Below, piece after piece: positions 12,630 through 23,613 of a stretch of DNA of 64,000 bases; positions within the stretch are counted from its first letter, which is position 1, and the number at the start of each line of letters is the position of its first letter. The stretch is from Solea solea (Eukaryota; Chordata; Actinopteri; Pleuronectiformes; Soleidae): contig NC_081147.1 of the NCBI RefSeq assembly GCF_958295425.1, positions 2,439,290 through 2,503,289 of the forward strand, read 5' to 3'. Under the pieces are notes generated by a model. That model was not told the origin of the DNA. It did no database searches and was given only the letters and a program-made list of their open reading frames with translations. The translations under genes and the position numbers were made by a program.

Positions 12630-13910
12630 CACAAATCATGCATCATCTGGTGTCAGGAAAATGATACAAAAAGAGACAAATTTGACCAAAATTGTGCAGA
12701 AAATGTGGTGTGGAAACATAAAAACAGACAAAATCCAATCATAAAAGTGCACATTTGGAGATTTTATGGGTTTAGAAGTCTTTCAACTGATAACATCACA
12801 TTTATTTCAATCAGCTGTGTTCAATCAAGGAAACTTCTAAAACACAAGCAGGACCAGGACTGAGAAACCCTGAGCTACTGACATGAAAATGAAGGGCCGG
12901 AACCTGGTCTGGAAATGTCAAACACACTAGATCTGATTATACTTTAAAGTCCAAAAACATGATCTAAAGGAAACGCACAGTTAAGGTTGATATAGATTTT
13001 TCATTATAGAGAAAGACAGTCGCACTTAATCTCACTTACAGAGGTCAAACTACTCCTGGACAGGAAACCCATACTATTTTTTTTTAAACAAGAATCTATG
13101 GATTCAACGACACTAAAACAAACTTCATCTAATGTCATGAACATGATAAAAAAAATAATTAAGCAAATTGACAAAAATCTGGTCTGGAAATGTAAAATCT
13201 GATTATAAATGTGTGCATTTTGAGATTGAAAAGTCTTCAAAGTCACGTGTGAGAACCACAATGTTCCAAAAAATGACCAAAAGTCACATTTCATCTCATT
13301 TACTTAATTCATAGTTTCATGTCCATGAGCTCCATGGACATGACATGCACATGATTTTTCATTATGAGGAAGAAGACCACACTTTATCTCACTTCAATTA
13401 TCCACACAGGTCAAACCCAGAAACTACCCCTAGATTCAATGGATTCAAAGAGAAATCATCACTGCTTCATTTGGAGACATGAAAATCATCCAAACGGAAG
13501 CAAATGTGCACAAAACACACGGAATTACTTCTAAAATTGCGCATTTTGGTGATTTAAAGGTCACATGTGAGAACCGCAGACTGTCAGGAAAACGCACGGT
13601 TAACACTGAGATTCACTTTATGCACACAGGTCAAACTATGACTGCACATGAAACCCATAAACCACATACTGCTTGTGTCTTTTACGCATTTTTTTAAACT
13701 TTAAATCAATTTCAATCCATGGATTCAATGAGAAACCATCACAGCTCCATTTGGAGACACGAGAATCATCCAAAAAGAGGCAGACTGGACAAAATTGTGC
13801 ACAAAATGTGGCTCTGAATATGTAAAACATCCAAGATTAATTGGAAAATTACGCATTTGGAGAATTAAAGGTCTTTGGAACCCCGCGTGAGAAGCACAAA
13901 GTCCAGAGAA
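12630..13910. repeat. Decayed tandem array, unit about 320 bases
   Basis: Anchors such as GAGAACCAC/GCAC after a GTCAC(G/A)TGT-like stretch recur at 13251, 13569 and 13889 (spacing 318 and 320). Other recurring pieces are CACACAGGTCAAAC, CCATTTGGAGACACGAGAAT with ATCATCCAAA, ACAAAATTGTGCACAAAA and GATTCAATG. The first recognisable piece is near 12640. Small frames here are by-products. Confidence 0.7.
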
Positions 13911-13937
13911 TTAGCACTGCGGGATTGTTGTACTCAC

Positions 13938-14520
13938 CATGTCTGTGTGGACACGCCGGCTGCTGCTGCTGCTGCTGCTAATGATGATTCTGCTGCTGCT
14001 GATTCTGCTGCTGCTGCTGGAAACATGTCACGACACTAAATCCTCCATGAGCCAAAAAAACAAACAAACAAACAAAACAAAACTGCTCTTCAGTCCGAGC
14101 TCCGCGCGACAACAACGACTGAAAGTAACAAAAAACCACCACAGAGAGTGGAGAGAGTCCGCAGAGCAGCGGTGCGCAAACTGTGTGTGTGTGGACACGC
14201 GCGTGGATGTGGAACTGGAAGTCCGTGCGCAAAACGCGGCGAGGGGAGCACGAGGGAGCGCGCGCCACTCAGACGCACAGAGAGAGAGAGAGAGAGAGAG
14301 GAGTGGAGGAACCTCGTGGGAGAGGTGACGATGACGATGATGATGATGTTTGAGTCCACGCAGTTTTTTGTTTTTTTGAGGAGCGGCAGCTCAGTGGAGT
14401 CAGCGCCGAGGATGAACGCGCTCCCTCTGGACTCAGAGCAGACACTGAGCCGCTCTGTGTGTCTGGTTCTGGTCCCTCCTCTTTAGTCTCTCTCTCCCTC
14501 TCTCCCTCTCTCTCGTGGAG
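13938..14520 (-). other. CpG-rich block, candidate minus-strand promoter and first exon
   Basis: On the minus strand a GC- and CpG-rich block (for example 14160-14290 with many CGCG/GCGC) leads to ACACAGACATG|GTGAGTA, a near-consensus donor with the exon ending at 13938. It contains a (CTG)n tract at 13960-14020, a (GA)n tract at 14278-14301 and CT-rich sequence at 14484-14515. All are common in 5' UTRs and promoters of regulatory genes. If real, the gene runs to the left and its later exons lie beyond position 1 or are unrecognised. The + strand leucine-rich frame at 13939 is a translation of the CTG tract. Confidence 0.3.
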
Positions 14521-14639
14521 GTGTGGTTCTGGACCAATTAAAGGTCAAGTCTGTGTTTCTTTTAAAACACATCAATATTACTTTATTAATACTTACATTT
14601 ATTCAACCTTAACAAGCACCTGTTCAGACCACGCTTAAT

Positions 14640-15580
14640 ACTCTGCGCCCATGGTTCTCAAACTGTGGTAGGTGAGCTTAGATAGAGGCAGAGGCTTTCG
14701 TCCTTATTTTGCTATCATTTCGTCCAAAATGGAGCAATAGCACCGGTAAATGTGGGGGCAGTATAGAGTCGACAGGGAACCGTCAGGTAATGTTTATTTC
14801 AAGGGGAAATCCGTCAAAGCAAGTTGTCAAAAGTTGCGTTGGCACCGCCCTCTAGAGGAAGTCTTGTGTAACATCCATACTAATGCAAAAGATGCACGTA
14901 ATTATGTAGAATAGAGACCAACGGACCACTATCTGGAACAGGCAGGAGTCTCCTCCCACTTCCAGGAGGCGTGGCCTTGTACACAATTGGACGGACCTAC
15001 AACCTACAACCAATCAGACCAATGAAAACGTGTCAACAACAGCCAAGATTAGAAATACCAATTTGAAGGACTTTAATATAATTATTACTGTTTTCAAATT
15101 GACTTTTTTACAAAAAAAACCCAGAAAAAATAGGAAATCCCACGATTATTTCTTGATTAAGTTGTCAAATTATAGTTCTTTACTTGTATTCCCGCACAGA
15201 CAAAATTATTTTAGTGGTTGAATGTTATTGATTGATTCATTTCTGACTTCTCTGGCTTAAATTTCTGCATAAAAAGGTGAATTCAGTTTGTTATTTTTCA
15301 GATAAATAACATGGGTTTTGACAATTTCCAAACATTTTTATGTTTTTTTGTTTTTATGAGAGTTTGTTACACTGTATATACAAATAAATCTAGTAATCAG
15401 AGTATGAAATCCATTATCCAGGTGTGTTAGTCCGACTAAGACTAGCTCGATATTAGTCCGACTAACGGGTTTACATTGACTTCAAGGGTTCTGGGAAGAT
15501 GATGTGGGACCAAAGAAAAATCTCTCGTGACCCATTTGGGGGTCTCGACCCAGTCTTTTGGAACCTCTGCAGTAGAGTGA
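14640..15580. repeat. Two MITE-like ends (TGGTTCTCAAACTGTGG and complement of GAGGTTCCAAAAGACTGGG)
   Basis: CATGGTTCTCAAACTGTGGT at about 14650 and, in opposite orientation, GGGGGTCTCGACCCAGTC to TTTTGGAACCTCTGCAG at 15538-15573 resemble ends of fish and vertebrate hAT-type MITEs. Whether they bound one element is unclear. An AGTCCGACTAA block at 15428-15468 interrupts the stretch. Confidence 0.35.
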
Positions 15581-16215
15581 GAAGAAAATTGTCATTTAAA
15601 CTAAATGTCTGGAGTGGACTGAGCAGAGACAGTGGACTGTGACATGAGGACAACCATGTCTCGGTGTCTCTGTCTCTCATTTCCCCGTCGACTCGACACT
15701 GCACATCATTTCTGCCTAATTCACCGTCATCGTTCCCTAATCGGCTTCTTAAAAAGCATCAAAAACCAATCTGAGATTCTGTTTGAGTCGAGTTAATCCG
15801 ATAAATCGCCGAGGAGGAGACGTTTGAGAGAGCAGACGACTCCAGAGTAAGTCGATTAACTTTTACTGCCTGTGTTTATGGGTAAAGTAGCCGCCGTGTA
15901 GACGAGCTTTGTTAATTATTTTTACGTCCAGACGACGTGACTTTGCTGTTTCAGCGGCATCAGACTCAGACGTCAGGAGACTGAGACTGACAGAGCGGTG
16001 ACTCAACAGCAGAGACATGAAGGAACAGTTAATCAAGTTTTTACATGACGTACTACGTGTTTGTTTCTTTTTAAAAACTGTCCTTCATGTATTTATTTAT
16101 TTATTTCAGCAGCTGTAAAAAAAAGTCAAACCCTTACAAACACACCGGCTAAGGTCGTACCATAGTCCGACTAAGGTACGCAATCGGACATCTTGTCGAG
16201 TCTGAGTTTACATTG
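15425..16215. repeat. AGTCGGACTAA repeat family, copy 2 and 3 ends
   Basis: 15428-15468 has TTAGTCCGACTAAGACTAG and ATTAGTCCGACTAACGGG followed by TTTACATTGAC. 16155-16210 has CATAGTCCGACTAAGGTACG and ends GAGTTTACATTGC. They may be two ends of one roughly 790-base element whose middle (15580-16150) has no coding, or two short copies. Confidence 0.45.
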
Positions 16216-16239
16216 CAGAGGAGAAAATCAATTTATCGG

Positions 16240-16254
16240 CCGTGTATATGTATA

Positions 16255-16295
<41 letters not shown>

Positions 16296-16402
16296 ACATA
16301 TATATATACATACATACATATATATACACAAACACACACACACATACACATAGGTACACACATATACATATACATGTATACCCACACACCTACAGTTACC
16401 CC
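16240..16402. repeat. Compound (TA)n/(CA)n microsatellite
   Basis: Alternating TATATG/TATATA, then CA-rich text, lies directly at the 3' side of the minus-strand LINE. Some LINE-derived tails grow from such simple repeats. Confidence 0.85.
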
Positions 16403-17715
16403 ATATTGCCCAGGGTTTTATTGCACATTGCTTTATGGTTTTATTGTACGTTATTATGAGTTTTTGTTGTGGTTATTGCACATTTCGGTGGGTTGTGATC
16501 ATGGACAGTTGTTTGTTTTAGTTCGTACTGTGTTTTTGTTTGCCCTCCTCCCCCCCAGTGAGGAGTTGTACAGTTTGATGGCCCGGGGGAAACACGAGTC
16601 CCCCAGCCTGTTGGTCCTGTACTTTGGGAGGAGCAGCCTGTTGCTGAGGCTTCTGTGGCTCCTCTGGCTGCTGATGACAGTGTGCAGAGGGTGGTTGGCA
16701 TTGTCCAGGATGCTCAGTTTGTCAAGAGTTTTCCTCTCTGCCACTGTCACCAGAGGGTCCAGCCTCATTCCTACCACCGAGCCGGCCCGTCTGATGAGTT
16801 TTTCCAGTCTGTGGAAGTCTGCCTTAGTTGTGCCCCCGCCCCAGCACACCACAGCGTAAGAGAGAACACTGGCAACCACAGACTGGTAGAACATCCACAG
16901 GAGCTTCTTGCAGATGTTAAAAGATCGTAGCCTCCTCAGAAAGTACAACCGGCTCTGGGCCTTCTTGTACAGTTGCCTTGTGTTGCTTGTCCAGTCCAGC
17001 TTGTTGTCCAGCCACAGCCCAAGATATTTGTAGGTCTGCACGACCTCCACCTCCTCTGCTTCTATTAGAACTGGTCTCGAACTGGGTCTGTCCCTCCTGA
17101 AGTCGATGACCAGTTCCTTGGTCTTTGAGGTGTTGAGCTGCAAGTTATTAGTGTGGCACCAGACAACAAGGTTCCTCACCAGGCTCCTATATTCCTCTTC
17201 CTCTTCATTGTCTCGGATACACCCCATGACGGCCGTGTCATCTGCGGACTTCTGGATGTGACACGTTTCAGAGTTGTAGCAGAAGTCCGCAGTGTACAGA
17301 GTGAAGAGGATGGGAGACAGCACAGTCCCCTGAGGAGCTCCGATGTTGCTGACCACAGTGTCAGACGTGATGTCCTTCAGCCTGACATACTGTGGTCTGT
17401 CTGTGAGGTAGCTGGAAATCCAAGCAACCAGGCAGGGGTCCACTCGCATTCTGGTGAGTTTTTCTTTGGATACAAGGGGCCGGATGGTGTTGAAGGCACC
17501 CGAAAAGTCCAAAAAGAGGATCCTGACTGTGCCACTTCCCTTGTCCAGATGCGAGTGGGCTTGGTGTGGGAGGTATAGAATGGCAACCTCTGCCCGAGGT
17601 TGTAGGGTGTCCTCAGCGTGCTGTACCTGAGGCCTGAGGAGGTTGAGGAAGAGCCGCTCCAGAGTCTTCATCAGATGTGAAGTAAGTGCCACCGGTGCAA
17701 TGCAGAGTGGAATTA
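16403..17715 (-). mobile_element. 5'-truncated non-LTR retrotransposon (L2/CR1/Rex-like LINE)
   Basis: The minus frame 17692-16499 (397 codons) is the second half of a reverse transcriptase. It shows PVALTSHLMKTLERL, motif A LDFSGAFNTI, motif B GAPQGTVLSPILFTLYTAD, the catalytic Asp pair in SADDTAVMG, LQLNTSKTKELVIDFR, the thumb segment TYKYLGLWLDNKLDW, and a C-terminal SVLSYAVVCWGG region. Homology begins abruptly near 17710, so the endonuclease and N-terminal RT are missing, as is usual for LINE copies. The residue before the catalytic Asp pair is Ser where the family normally has Phe or Tyr. The 3' UTR runs to about 16403, with CAATGTGCAATAA-type repeats. Only recently inactive: the frame is intact over nearly 400 codons. 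Confidence 0.9.
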
Positions 17716-18091
17716 TGTGAAGTGTAGTTTTGTTGTCTTGTTTGGTTTCCTTTGGGTTTGAGTTTTGAGGAAAACAAACTCGTTAACTAGTAGCACCAAA
17801 TATTTCCTTCATTTTTTTAGGTATTTTATTGTGAAAGGGACAGTTGTGTTACCGCACCTAACAAAAAGAGAACACAATTCTAATATTTTATTGTTATTTT
17901 TTGTTTTTCAATTCAGCTTCACCTCTCTAGGGGTCGCCAGGAGGATTACACTGGATCTAGGATTACACTGCATGTGCAGTGTTAAATTAAGAACCAGTAC
18001 TGGGGATTTATTTGTGTATTTTATGTCAAATTAAATCAAGATTATATTTTATAGTCACATTTGGGAGGGATTTTAGAAAAAAAAGAACACA
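17716..18091. other. No gene recognised
   Basis: AT-rich sequence between the LINE and a small retroelement tail. Short frames only. Confidence 0.5.
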
Positions 18092-18170
18092 GTTTGGATT
18101 AGATTGGATTACATAGCTTTATTGTCATTGTAAGCAAACAATGAATTATATTGAGTGCCACTGCATATGA
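18092..18170 (-). repeat. LINE/SINE tail remnant (GATTAGATTGGATTACATAG, TTTATTGTCATTG)
   Basis: The stretch GATTAGATTGGATTACATAG, then CTTTATTGTCATTGTAAGC is the reverse of a common fish retroelement 3' end. Similar text is at 42168-42185 (AGATTAGATTAGATTTTGTC). Confidence 0.5.
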
Positions 18171-18395
18171 TGCAGGAACAAACACTTTGTGCACCACTTT
18201 GAATAAAAACATCATAAACCAACATATTTGTGCGTCACAAAGAAAGACAGAAAAAGCCTGAGGGTGAAAACAGTCTGACAAACTCAGATCAGGTCACTTC
18301 ACAGTGTGATGTTTGTGCTGCAGTGAGCGTGGACAGAACTGTGAGACCAGACGACAGATGTACTGTAAGTGAGAATGAAATAAACTGTGTGTGTT

Positions 18396-18530
18396 CTTGT
18401 GTATAAACCATATAGTGAGGACATGTTGGCTGGTCCTCACATTCTGTTTTAGGGTCCCACATTTAGTCGTGATGGTTAAGGTAAGGGACTGCATTATGTC
18501 TATGAGTGTCCTCACTACAAATACCGTGCA

Positions 18531-18574
<44 letters not shown>

Positions 18575-18575
18575 A
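18396..18575. repeat. GTCCTCA / GGTTAAGG repeat copy 2 with (TG)n
   Basis: GAGGACATGTTGGCTGGTCC, TTTAGTCGTGATGGTTAAGG and ATTATGTCTATGAGTGTCCT lead into a TG tract at 18535-18573. This is the same order as the copy at 5.6 kb. Confidence 0.6.
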
Positions 18576-19480
18576 GAGACCGTGTGGATCCACCAGGTGC
18601 GACTCATGGCTAAAATTAAAACCCAGACTCAGCTCGTTCATCTCCAGCCTCCTGGCTCACAAACTCTGCTCTGTAGTTATTTTACTTGTTCAACATTTGC
18701 ATCTGTTTTCCCTGAACCTTGACCTTAAACACCTCATCTCATCTACACAGCTCCTCTTATCTCTGCGTCCACATCTTTCTGTGCAGGAAAATGTTTTCCT
18801 CTAATAAAAATACAGCTGCACAAAGTCAAATTTGATGATGTATCGTTAGATTATTTGTACCTGTATGTTGCTCTGGATGTTTGGGGCCTTTTGTGTCATA
18901 TATAGGAACGGGTATTGCAACTGTATTCATAAATTGGAGTGGGTGATTATATTCACAGTAACTACTTCTAATTAACTATATATCAATCAGTTAAAGGGTA
19001 TCATTGTCTCCTTTATTACTCAAAAACGATACAATGCCGGTGACTGAGTTGTGGTTTTTTGCAGCTCGTGCCCCGTCATCACTTTTTAACCTCCAGAGCT
19101 CTGACTGTACAACACTTAACTCTGAGGTTTGTATAATAAACTGGAATATATTGTATAATGGGATGTTTTCATGTTTTTTAACGCTCTGTTGAGACAGAGT
19201 TCGTTTTACAGTCTGCACTCAAAGAAAGTGGCCTTCAGTGGAAAGATAAGCGAGAAGTGTGTCTGAAGAACATCGTCCAACATTCAGGCTCAAGGTAACT
19301 TCACATTCACCAACAACAACAACAAAACAAACAAATACATCACAGTCTGTGTGTGAGGACAGAAACTCCTGTTAGATTAGATTTAATTTATGGCAGAAGA
19401 TTCAAGAATCGCATAAAAACATCTAACAGTTATAAAACTGGTGTCTCTACACTGCAAAAACTAATTTTCTCATAAAAAGT
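18576..19480. other. No gene recognised
   Basis: Small frames without motifs. A CAA-rich patch lies near 19311-19330. Confidence 0.45.
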
Positions 19481-19484
19481 TGAG

Positions 19485-19880
19485 TGAAGTTGGAATTATC
19501 ATTAAAAGTCAGAAATCTGAGATTAAAATCATAAAGTCGGAATTCTAATAAAGTCGGAATTCTCTGAAAAAGTCGGAATTCTGAGATTAATGTCATGAAG
19601 TTGGAATTCTCACAAAAGTCGGAATTCTGAGATTAAAGTCACAGTCAGAATTCTCAGAAATCGGAATTCTGACAAAAAGACAGAATTATCCTTAAAAAGG
19701 TCATAATTCTGAGATTAAAGTCATATAGTCGGAATTCTCCCCCAAAAAAGTCAGAATTCTTATAAAAAAAAAAAAGTCAGAATTCTGGGATTAAAGTCAA
19801 AAAGTCGGAATTCTCATAAAAAAAAGTCAGAATTCTGAGATTAAAGTCATGTTATTAAGATAAAGTGGAATTTTATGAGA
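19485..19880. repeat. GTCGGAATTCTGAGATTAAA minisatellite
   Basis: Irregular tandem units of about 20-50 bases alternate (A)n-GTCGGAATTCT and GAGATTAAAGTCAT. About a dozen GAATTC sites lie within some 350 bases. A related, more decayed stretch is at 23740-23880. Confidence 0.85.
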
Positions 19881-20385
19881 TTTTTTTTATTTAATGAATG
19901 CATTCAGATGCCTAAAACATGATCTCAGAGAATAATTGTCACTCTTCTTCTTCTCTGCGATGTTTCCAGGGTTTTTAGATGAAATGTGTGACCTGGCTGT
20001 GACTTCCTGTGGAACAGACTGTGAGTGAACCTCCGGCTCCTGAGCTTTTTCAAACTGGGTCACATCAAAATTCCTCCTCCCTCCTTCCCGAAATAAAAGA
20101 ATCAGACGTGTTCATCATTTCAAAGCTGGAGCTTTAGAGACCTTTTTTGTCTGTGTGTGAATTCTTTCACTGAAAAGACGACGAACCGAGAAAGATTTTA
20201 AATATTTAACCTCCTTTTTTCCCTCTCTGGTTCAAAATGAAAGATTATGTAAAAAAAACCTTTGACTCTTTGGATTTTAATGAAGTAAACATCTTTCGGT
20301 ATGACCGAGGACTGCTGGGAAAGTGAAGAGGTTACTTAAGAAATGAGTGAATAAACTGCATCATTTTTTTATGCTTTACTTCTCA

Positions 20386-20500
20386 ATCCTGGTCCTGGTG
20401 ACCGACTGCCCTGCATGTTTTAGATGTTTCTCTGCTCTAACACACCTGACTCATATGGTCAGCTCATCATCAAGCTCTGCAGTTTTTGCTCATTTGAACA
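20386..20500. repeat. Common fish interspersed repeat (CCCTGCATGTTTTAGATGTT)
   Basis: CCTGGTCCTGGTGACC, CCCTGCATGTTTTAGATGTT and CTCTAACACACCTGACTCA match a widespread teleost repeat I remember by text only. The element is partial. Confidence 0.5.
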
Positions 20501-22419
20501 GAAAAATGACAGTTTTTTGCAGAGATCTGAAGCAACAAAGGAGACAATCCTGCGTTTCTTAAATCAACGTGCCTTGGTCCCCCCCTTTTTTAAAAAAAGC
20601 AAAACATTTGCAGTCATTTGTTTCGTAGAATCTCCATGAGGCTGGAGATGTTCTGCAAAGATAACGACCATCAGACAGAACCAGTTCGCTTTGATTATCT
20701 CTGCACACGCTTCTGTTTTTTTGATCCTCTCTGTCTGTTGATCTTTATGCTCCATCTGCATTTATATCTCCCTGTTATGTTTGTTTGTTTCTGAATTGTC
20801 GTCCTCATTTCATTTTCTTTATGTTTGGCACTGGTGCCGTCAAAAGCTTTTATTCTGCACATGTTATTGGCACACATTAAAAAACAACATGTGGGATCAT
20901 TTTTCTTCTACAACATGAATTTGAAACTGCTTCACTTTGTAAAAGGAGCCAAAAAAAGGAAAGTTTTCTGATGAGATTTGAAGCAGTTTTTGTTTGATTT
21001 GATGAATAATGAAGAAAAAGTCAGCAGAGCAGAGTGAACGCTCTGTTTTCACTGATTAAACAGAAGAAACACTGCAGAGGAACAATCAGTTTCAACATGT
21101 GTTCAATTAAAACAAACAGTTTAAGAACATTTTGATCTTTGGAGATTTGCAAGTGAATAAAAACATCACCAGAAGTCGGGTTTGTCATATTTGGTTTATC
21201 TCATAGCCTGTACGAAAATATTCTTAATGTGGAAGAAACCAACCTTCGGATTGTATGACATTGTATGTTTTTCTTGGAGTTAGAGAAGAAAAATTTGTCT
21301 TTATGTGGTTTAACTGACAGATCTAACGGTCATTGTCGACCTCTGTTTTTGGCTTTTCATTTCTAGAATATTTTATCCTTTTTTTCATATATATTTTTCT
21401 TCCATGTATTTATTTTTAGTCTATTGTAAACAACGGTAACTGAAACTACTCACACTAACACCCCTACGGACAAAAATGTCCTCAGTGAAACCCATTCAAA
21501 TCACTACTTTTGACGCATCGTGACAAAAACGTGGCAATTTAAGGGTTAAAAACTTGAAAAATCGATTAGTGGTTGATATGTATGATATGGTTGGTTTTAA
21601 AAAAATAATACTTTATCCAATTTTTATAGCATTACTTCTTTATGAACACATCTTGGTGCTCTAGGTATGTTAACATAAGTTTTCTGAAGGTCTAAGGGTT
21701 AATCTAATTAGTTTTGTTCTTATTTTCTTATAGATCATTATTATTATTATCGTTGTGTTCACACTAATGTATTTCCATAATGTCTTTGCTATTTACTGAG
21801 CATTTTTGTTACAGTTAAACTGTCCTTTGTTTTGATGAAGGAGCTTAAATTGGTTATTTAAAATTGGCAATGTCAATAAAACATGTTCACAACACAAGGA
21901 GTTATGCTCATCTTTCTAACTGCTGTTTTCTGTAATTAAAGAGAAAACTCACAGCTTCATTTCTTCTCCTGCATTAACCTGGGCTGCTTCTTCTGCTGTC
22001 ATTTATGGTTTCCATGGTTTTCAGAGTCAGTAGGTGATGTGTGGAGCTGCGAGTCTCCAGTATAATCCATCTCTCCCCAGGGAAACCATCTTGCGCTGTT
22101 CACATTCTCAGTTTCGGGGGCAGAATCATCGTATAATTTACGTGGGATTTTGGTTCAGCCCACGGTTTGTCCACATTCCAGCTCAAAGAAAAACGTCTTT
22201 ATATTTTTTGTCCACACAGAGCCTCAAGTGGAGTCAGACTAAAAGTTTTCTTTCAGAGTTCCTCGTCTCCGTGAAGACTCAATCATAGCTTTGTGGCCGA
22301 TAAGTCAAAAGTAGTAAAGTTACCTTAAACATCAGATAAAATAAATAACATTCAAGTGCTGTTAATTATTAGAAAAATAACACATTTTTAGACGAGCATA
22401 TGACCTAGGCAAGAGGACA
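20501..22419. other. No gene recognised
   Basis: AT-rich sequence. A CAATAAAACATG stretch near 21876 would serve as a polyadenylation signal, but no upstream coding supports a transcript. Confidence 0.4.
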
Positions 22420-22735
22420 ATTTGGGAACGTGAGGAGACCAGTTTGGCTGGTCCTCATGTTCTAAAAGGGTTTGAGGGTTAATAAGACTTTTAAGGATGA
22501 GTGTTAGGGTTAGACATTTAGGTGTGATTGTTAAGGTAAGGGGTTAAGGAGTAAGTTTACATGCATGCTAGAAGTCAAATTTTAAGACAATAATTTGGTT
22601 TTCTTAATGTCATGTAAACATCAAGCTAGTCTTAGTCGGACTAACATACCTGGCCGATGCGATTCATAGTCCGATTACTCCTGCATGTATACGCTTAGTC
22701 AGACTGGAGTCAGACTAAAATGAGTGATTCTGTGT
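22420..22735. repeat. GTCCTCA repeat copy 3 followed by AGTCGGACTAA copy 4
   Basis: 22430-22545 has TTGGCTGGTCCTCATGTTCT and GTGTTAGGGTTAGACATTTA without a TG tract. 22556-22735 has TTTACATGCATGCTAGAAGT, AGTCTTAGTCGGACTAACAT, GCGATTCATAGTCCGATTAC and CAGACTGGAGTCAGACTAAA. The second part aligns closely with 2430-2560. Confidence 0.6.
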
Positions 22736-23097
22736 GGAGCGGCAGCAGGAAATAAAAAACAAAACAAAACAGATTTGCTTAAATCCAGCTAATATTCCCT
22801 CGGCTGGTTTCCCTCCAGCATCATTAGATTTTTCTCTTTTCCTGTATCGACACATAAGCTCTGTTGCCTCAGTAAAGCCTCACCTAATGACTCCTGCTGT
22901 TTTAAAAACTCCATCTGTTTAAAACGTCAAATTCTCTCCACCAGAAGTTTACAACTGTCTCACAAGACGAGCAGGTGAAAAACACTTGTTTTAATCAAAC
23001 ACACCTGACAGACTCGTTTCCCTCGTGTACTATTTACTGCAATGAAATATCCAGCGGCCACTGAATCGACTAATGGAGAAACATGAGACGGCGCCGA

Positions 23098-23122
23098 GCA
23101 GCAGCAGCAGCAGCAGCAGCAG
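23098..23122. repeat. (GCA)n microsatellite
   Basis: Eight GCA triplets in a GC-rich stretch (23085-23150). Confidence 0.9.
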
Positions 23123-23317
23123 GGAGGCGCCACGCTCGTCCAAATCCTCGTTTCTGCTCAGAGACTCAGATTAAAGAGCTGATAATGTTTGTGAGCAGTC
23201 ATCTGTAGCTGCTCGGGACACACCAGAAGATTTTGGATGGCGAGGTAATATGATGTGGTACTATTAAGTGTGTCAGTGGAGGAGGAACGACTTAACGTAT
23301 TATCTCACGAATTTAGT

Positions 23318-23366
23318 TATATGGCGTACCGGATGTGGCCCGCGGGCCTTGAGTTTGACACGTGAT
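23318..23366. repeat. MITE end (GTGGCCCGCGGGCCTTGAG)
   Basis: GATGTGGCCCGCGGGCC then TTGAGTTTGACACGTG is a vertebrate hAT-type terminus I recognise from memory. The other end was not found. Confidence 0.45.
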
Positions 23367-23613
23367 CATTTACTGAACCCTTAGTGCTCATGCGGCAGAG
23401 AAACACGGAAATAAGGTCCTTACCACACGGAGAAGACATGAAACCAGAGTCTAAACAGCAGAAGTAAACGAGGAGATAAGTTGCAGGTGAGCAGCTCAGA
23501 AGCTCCGCCCCCCCCAACCAGCCAGCAGAACGCACAGGAACACAGGAAACCAAGAACTATAACAAAATAAAAGACAAATTAGTAAGTCGTAAAAAAAACG
23601 AGTAATTAATTTT

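Noticed and set aside
13939..14328. + strand frame resembling a secreted or membrane protein with a Leu-rich N terminus
   Set aside because: The leucines are a translated CTG microsatellite and the rest is low-complexity CpG/GA sequence; the minus-strand exon reading fits better.
16655..17578. + strand frames over the LINE
   Set aside because: Antisense shadows of the reverse-transcriptase frame.
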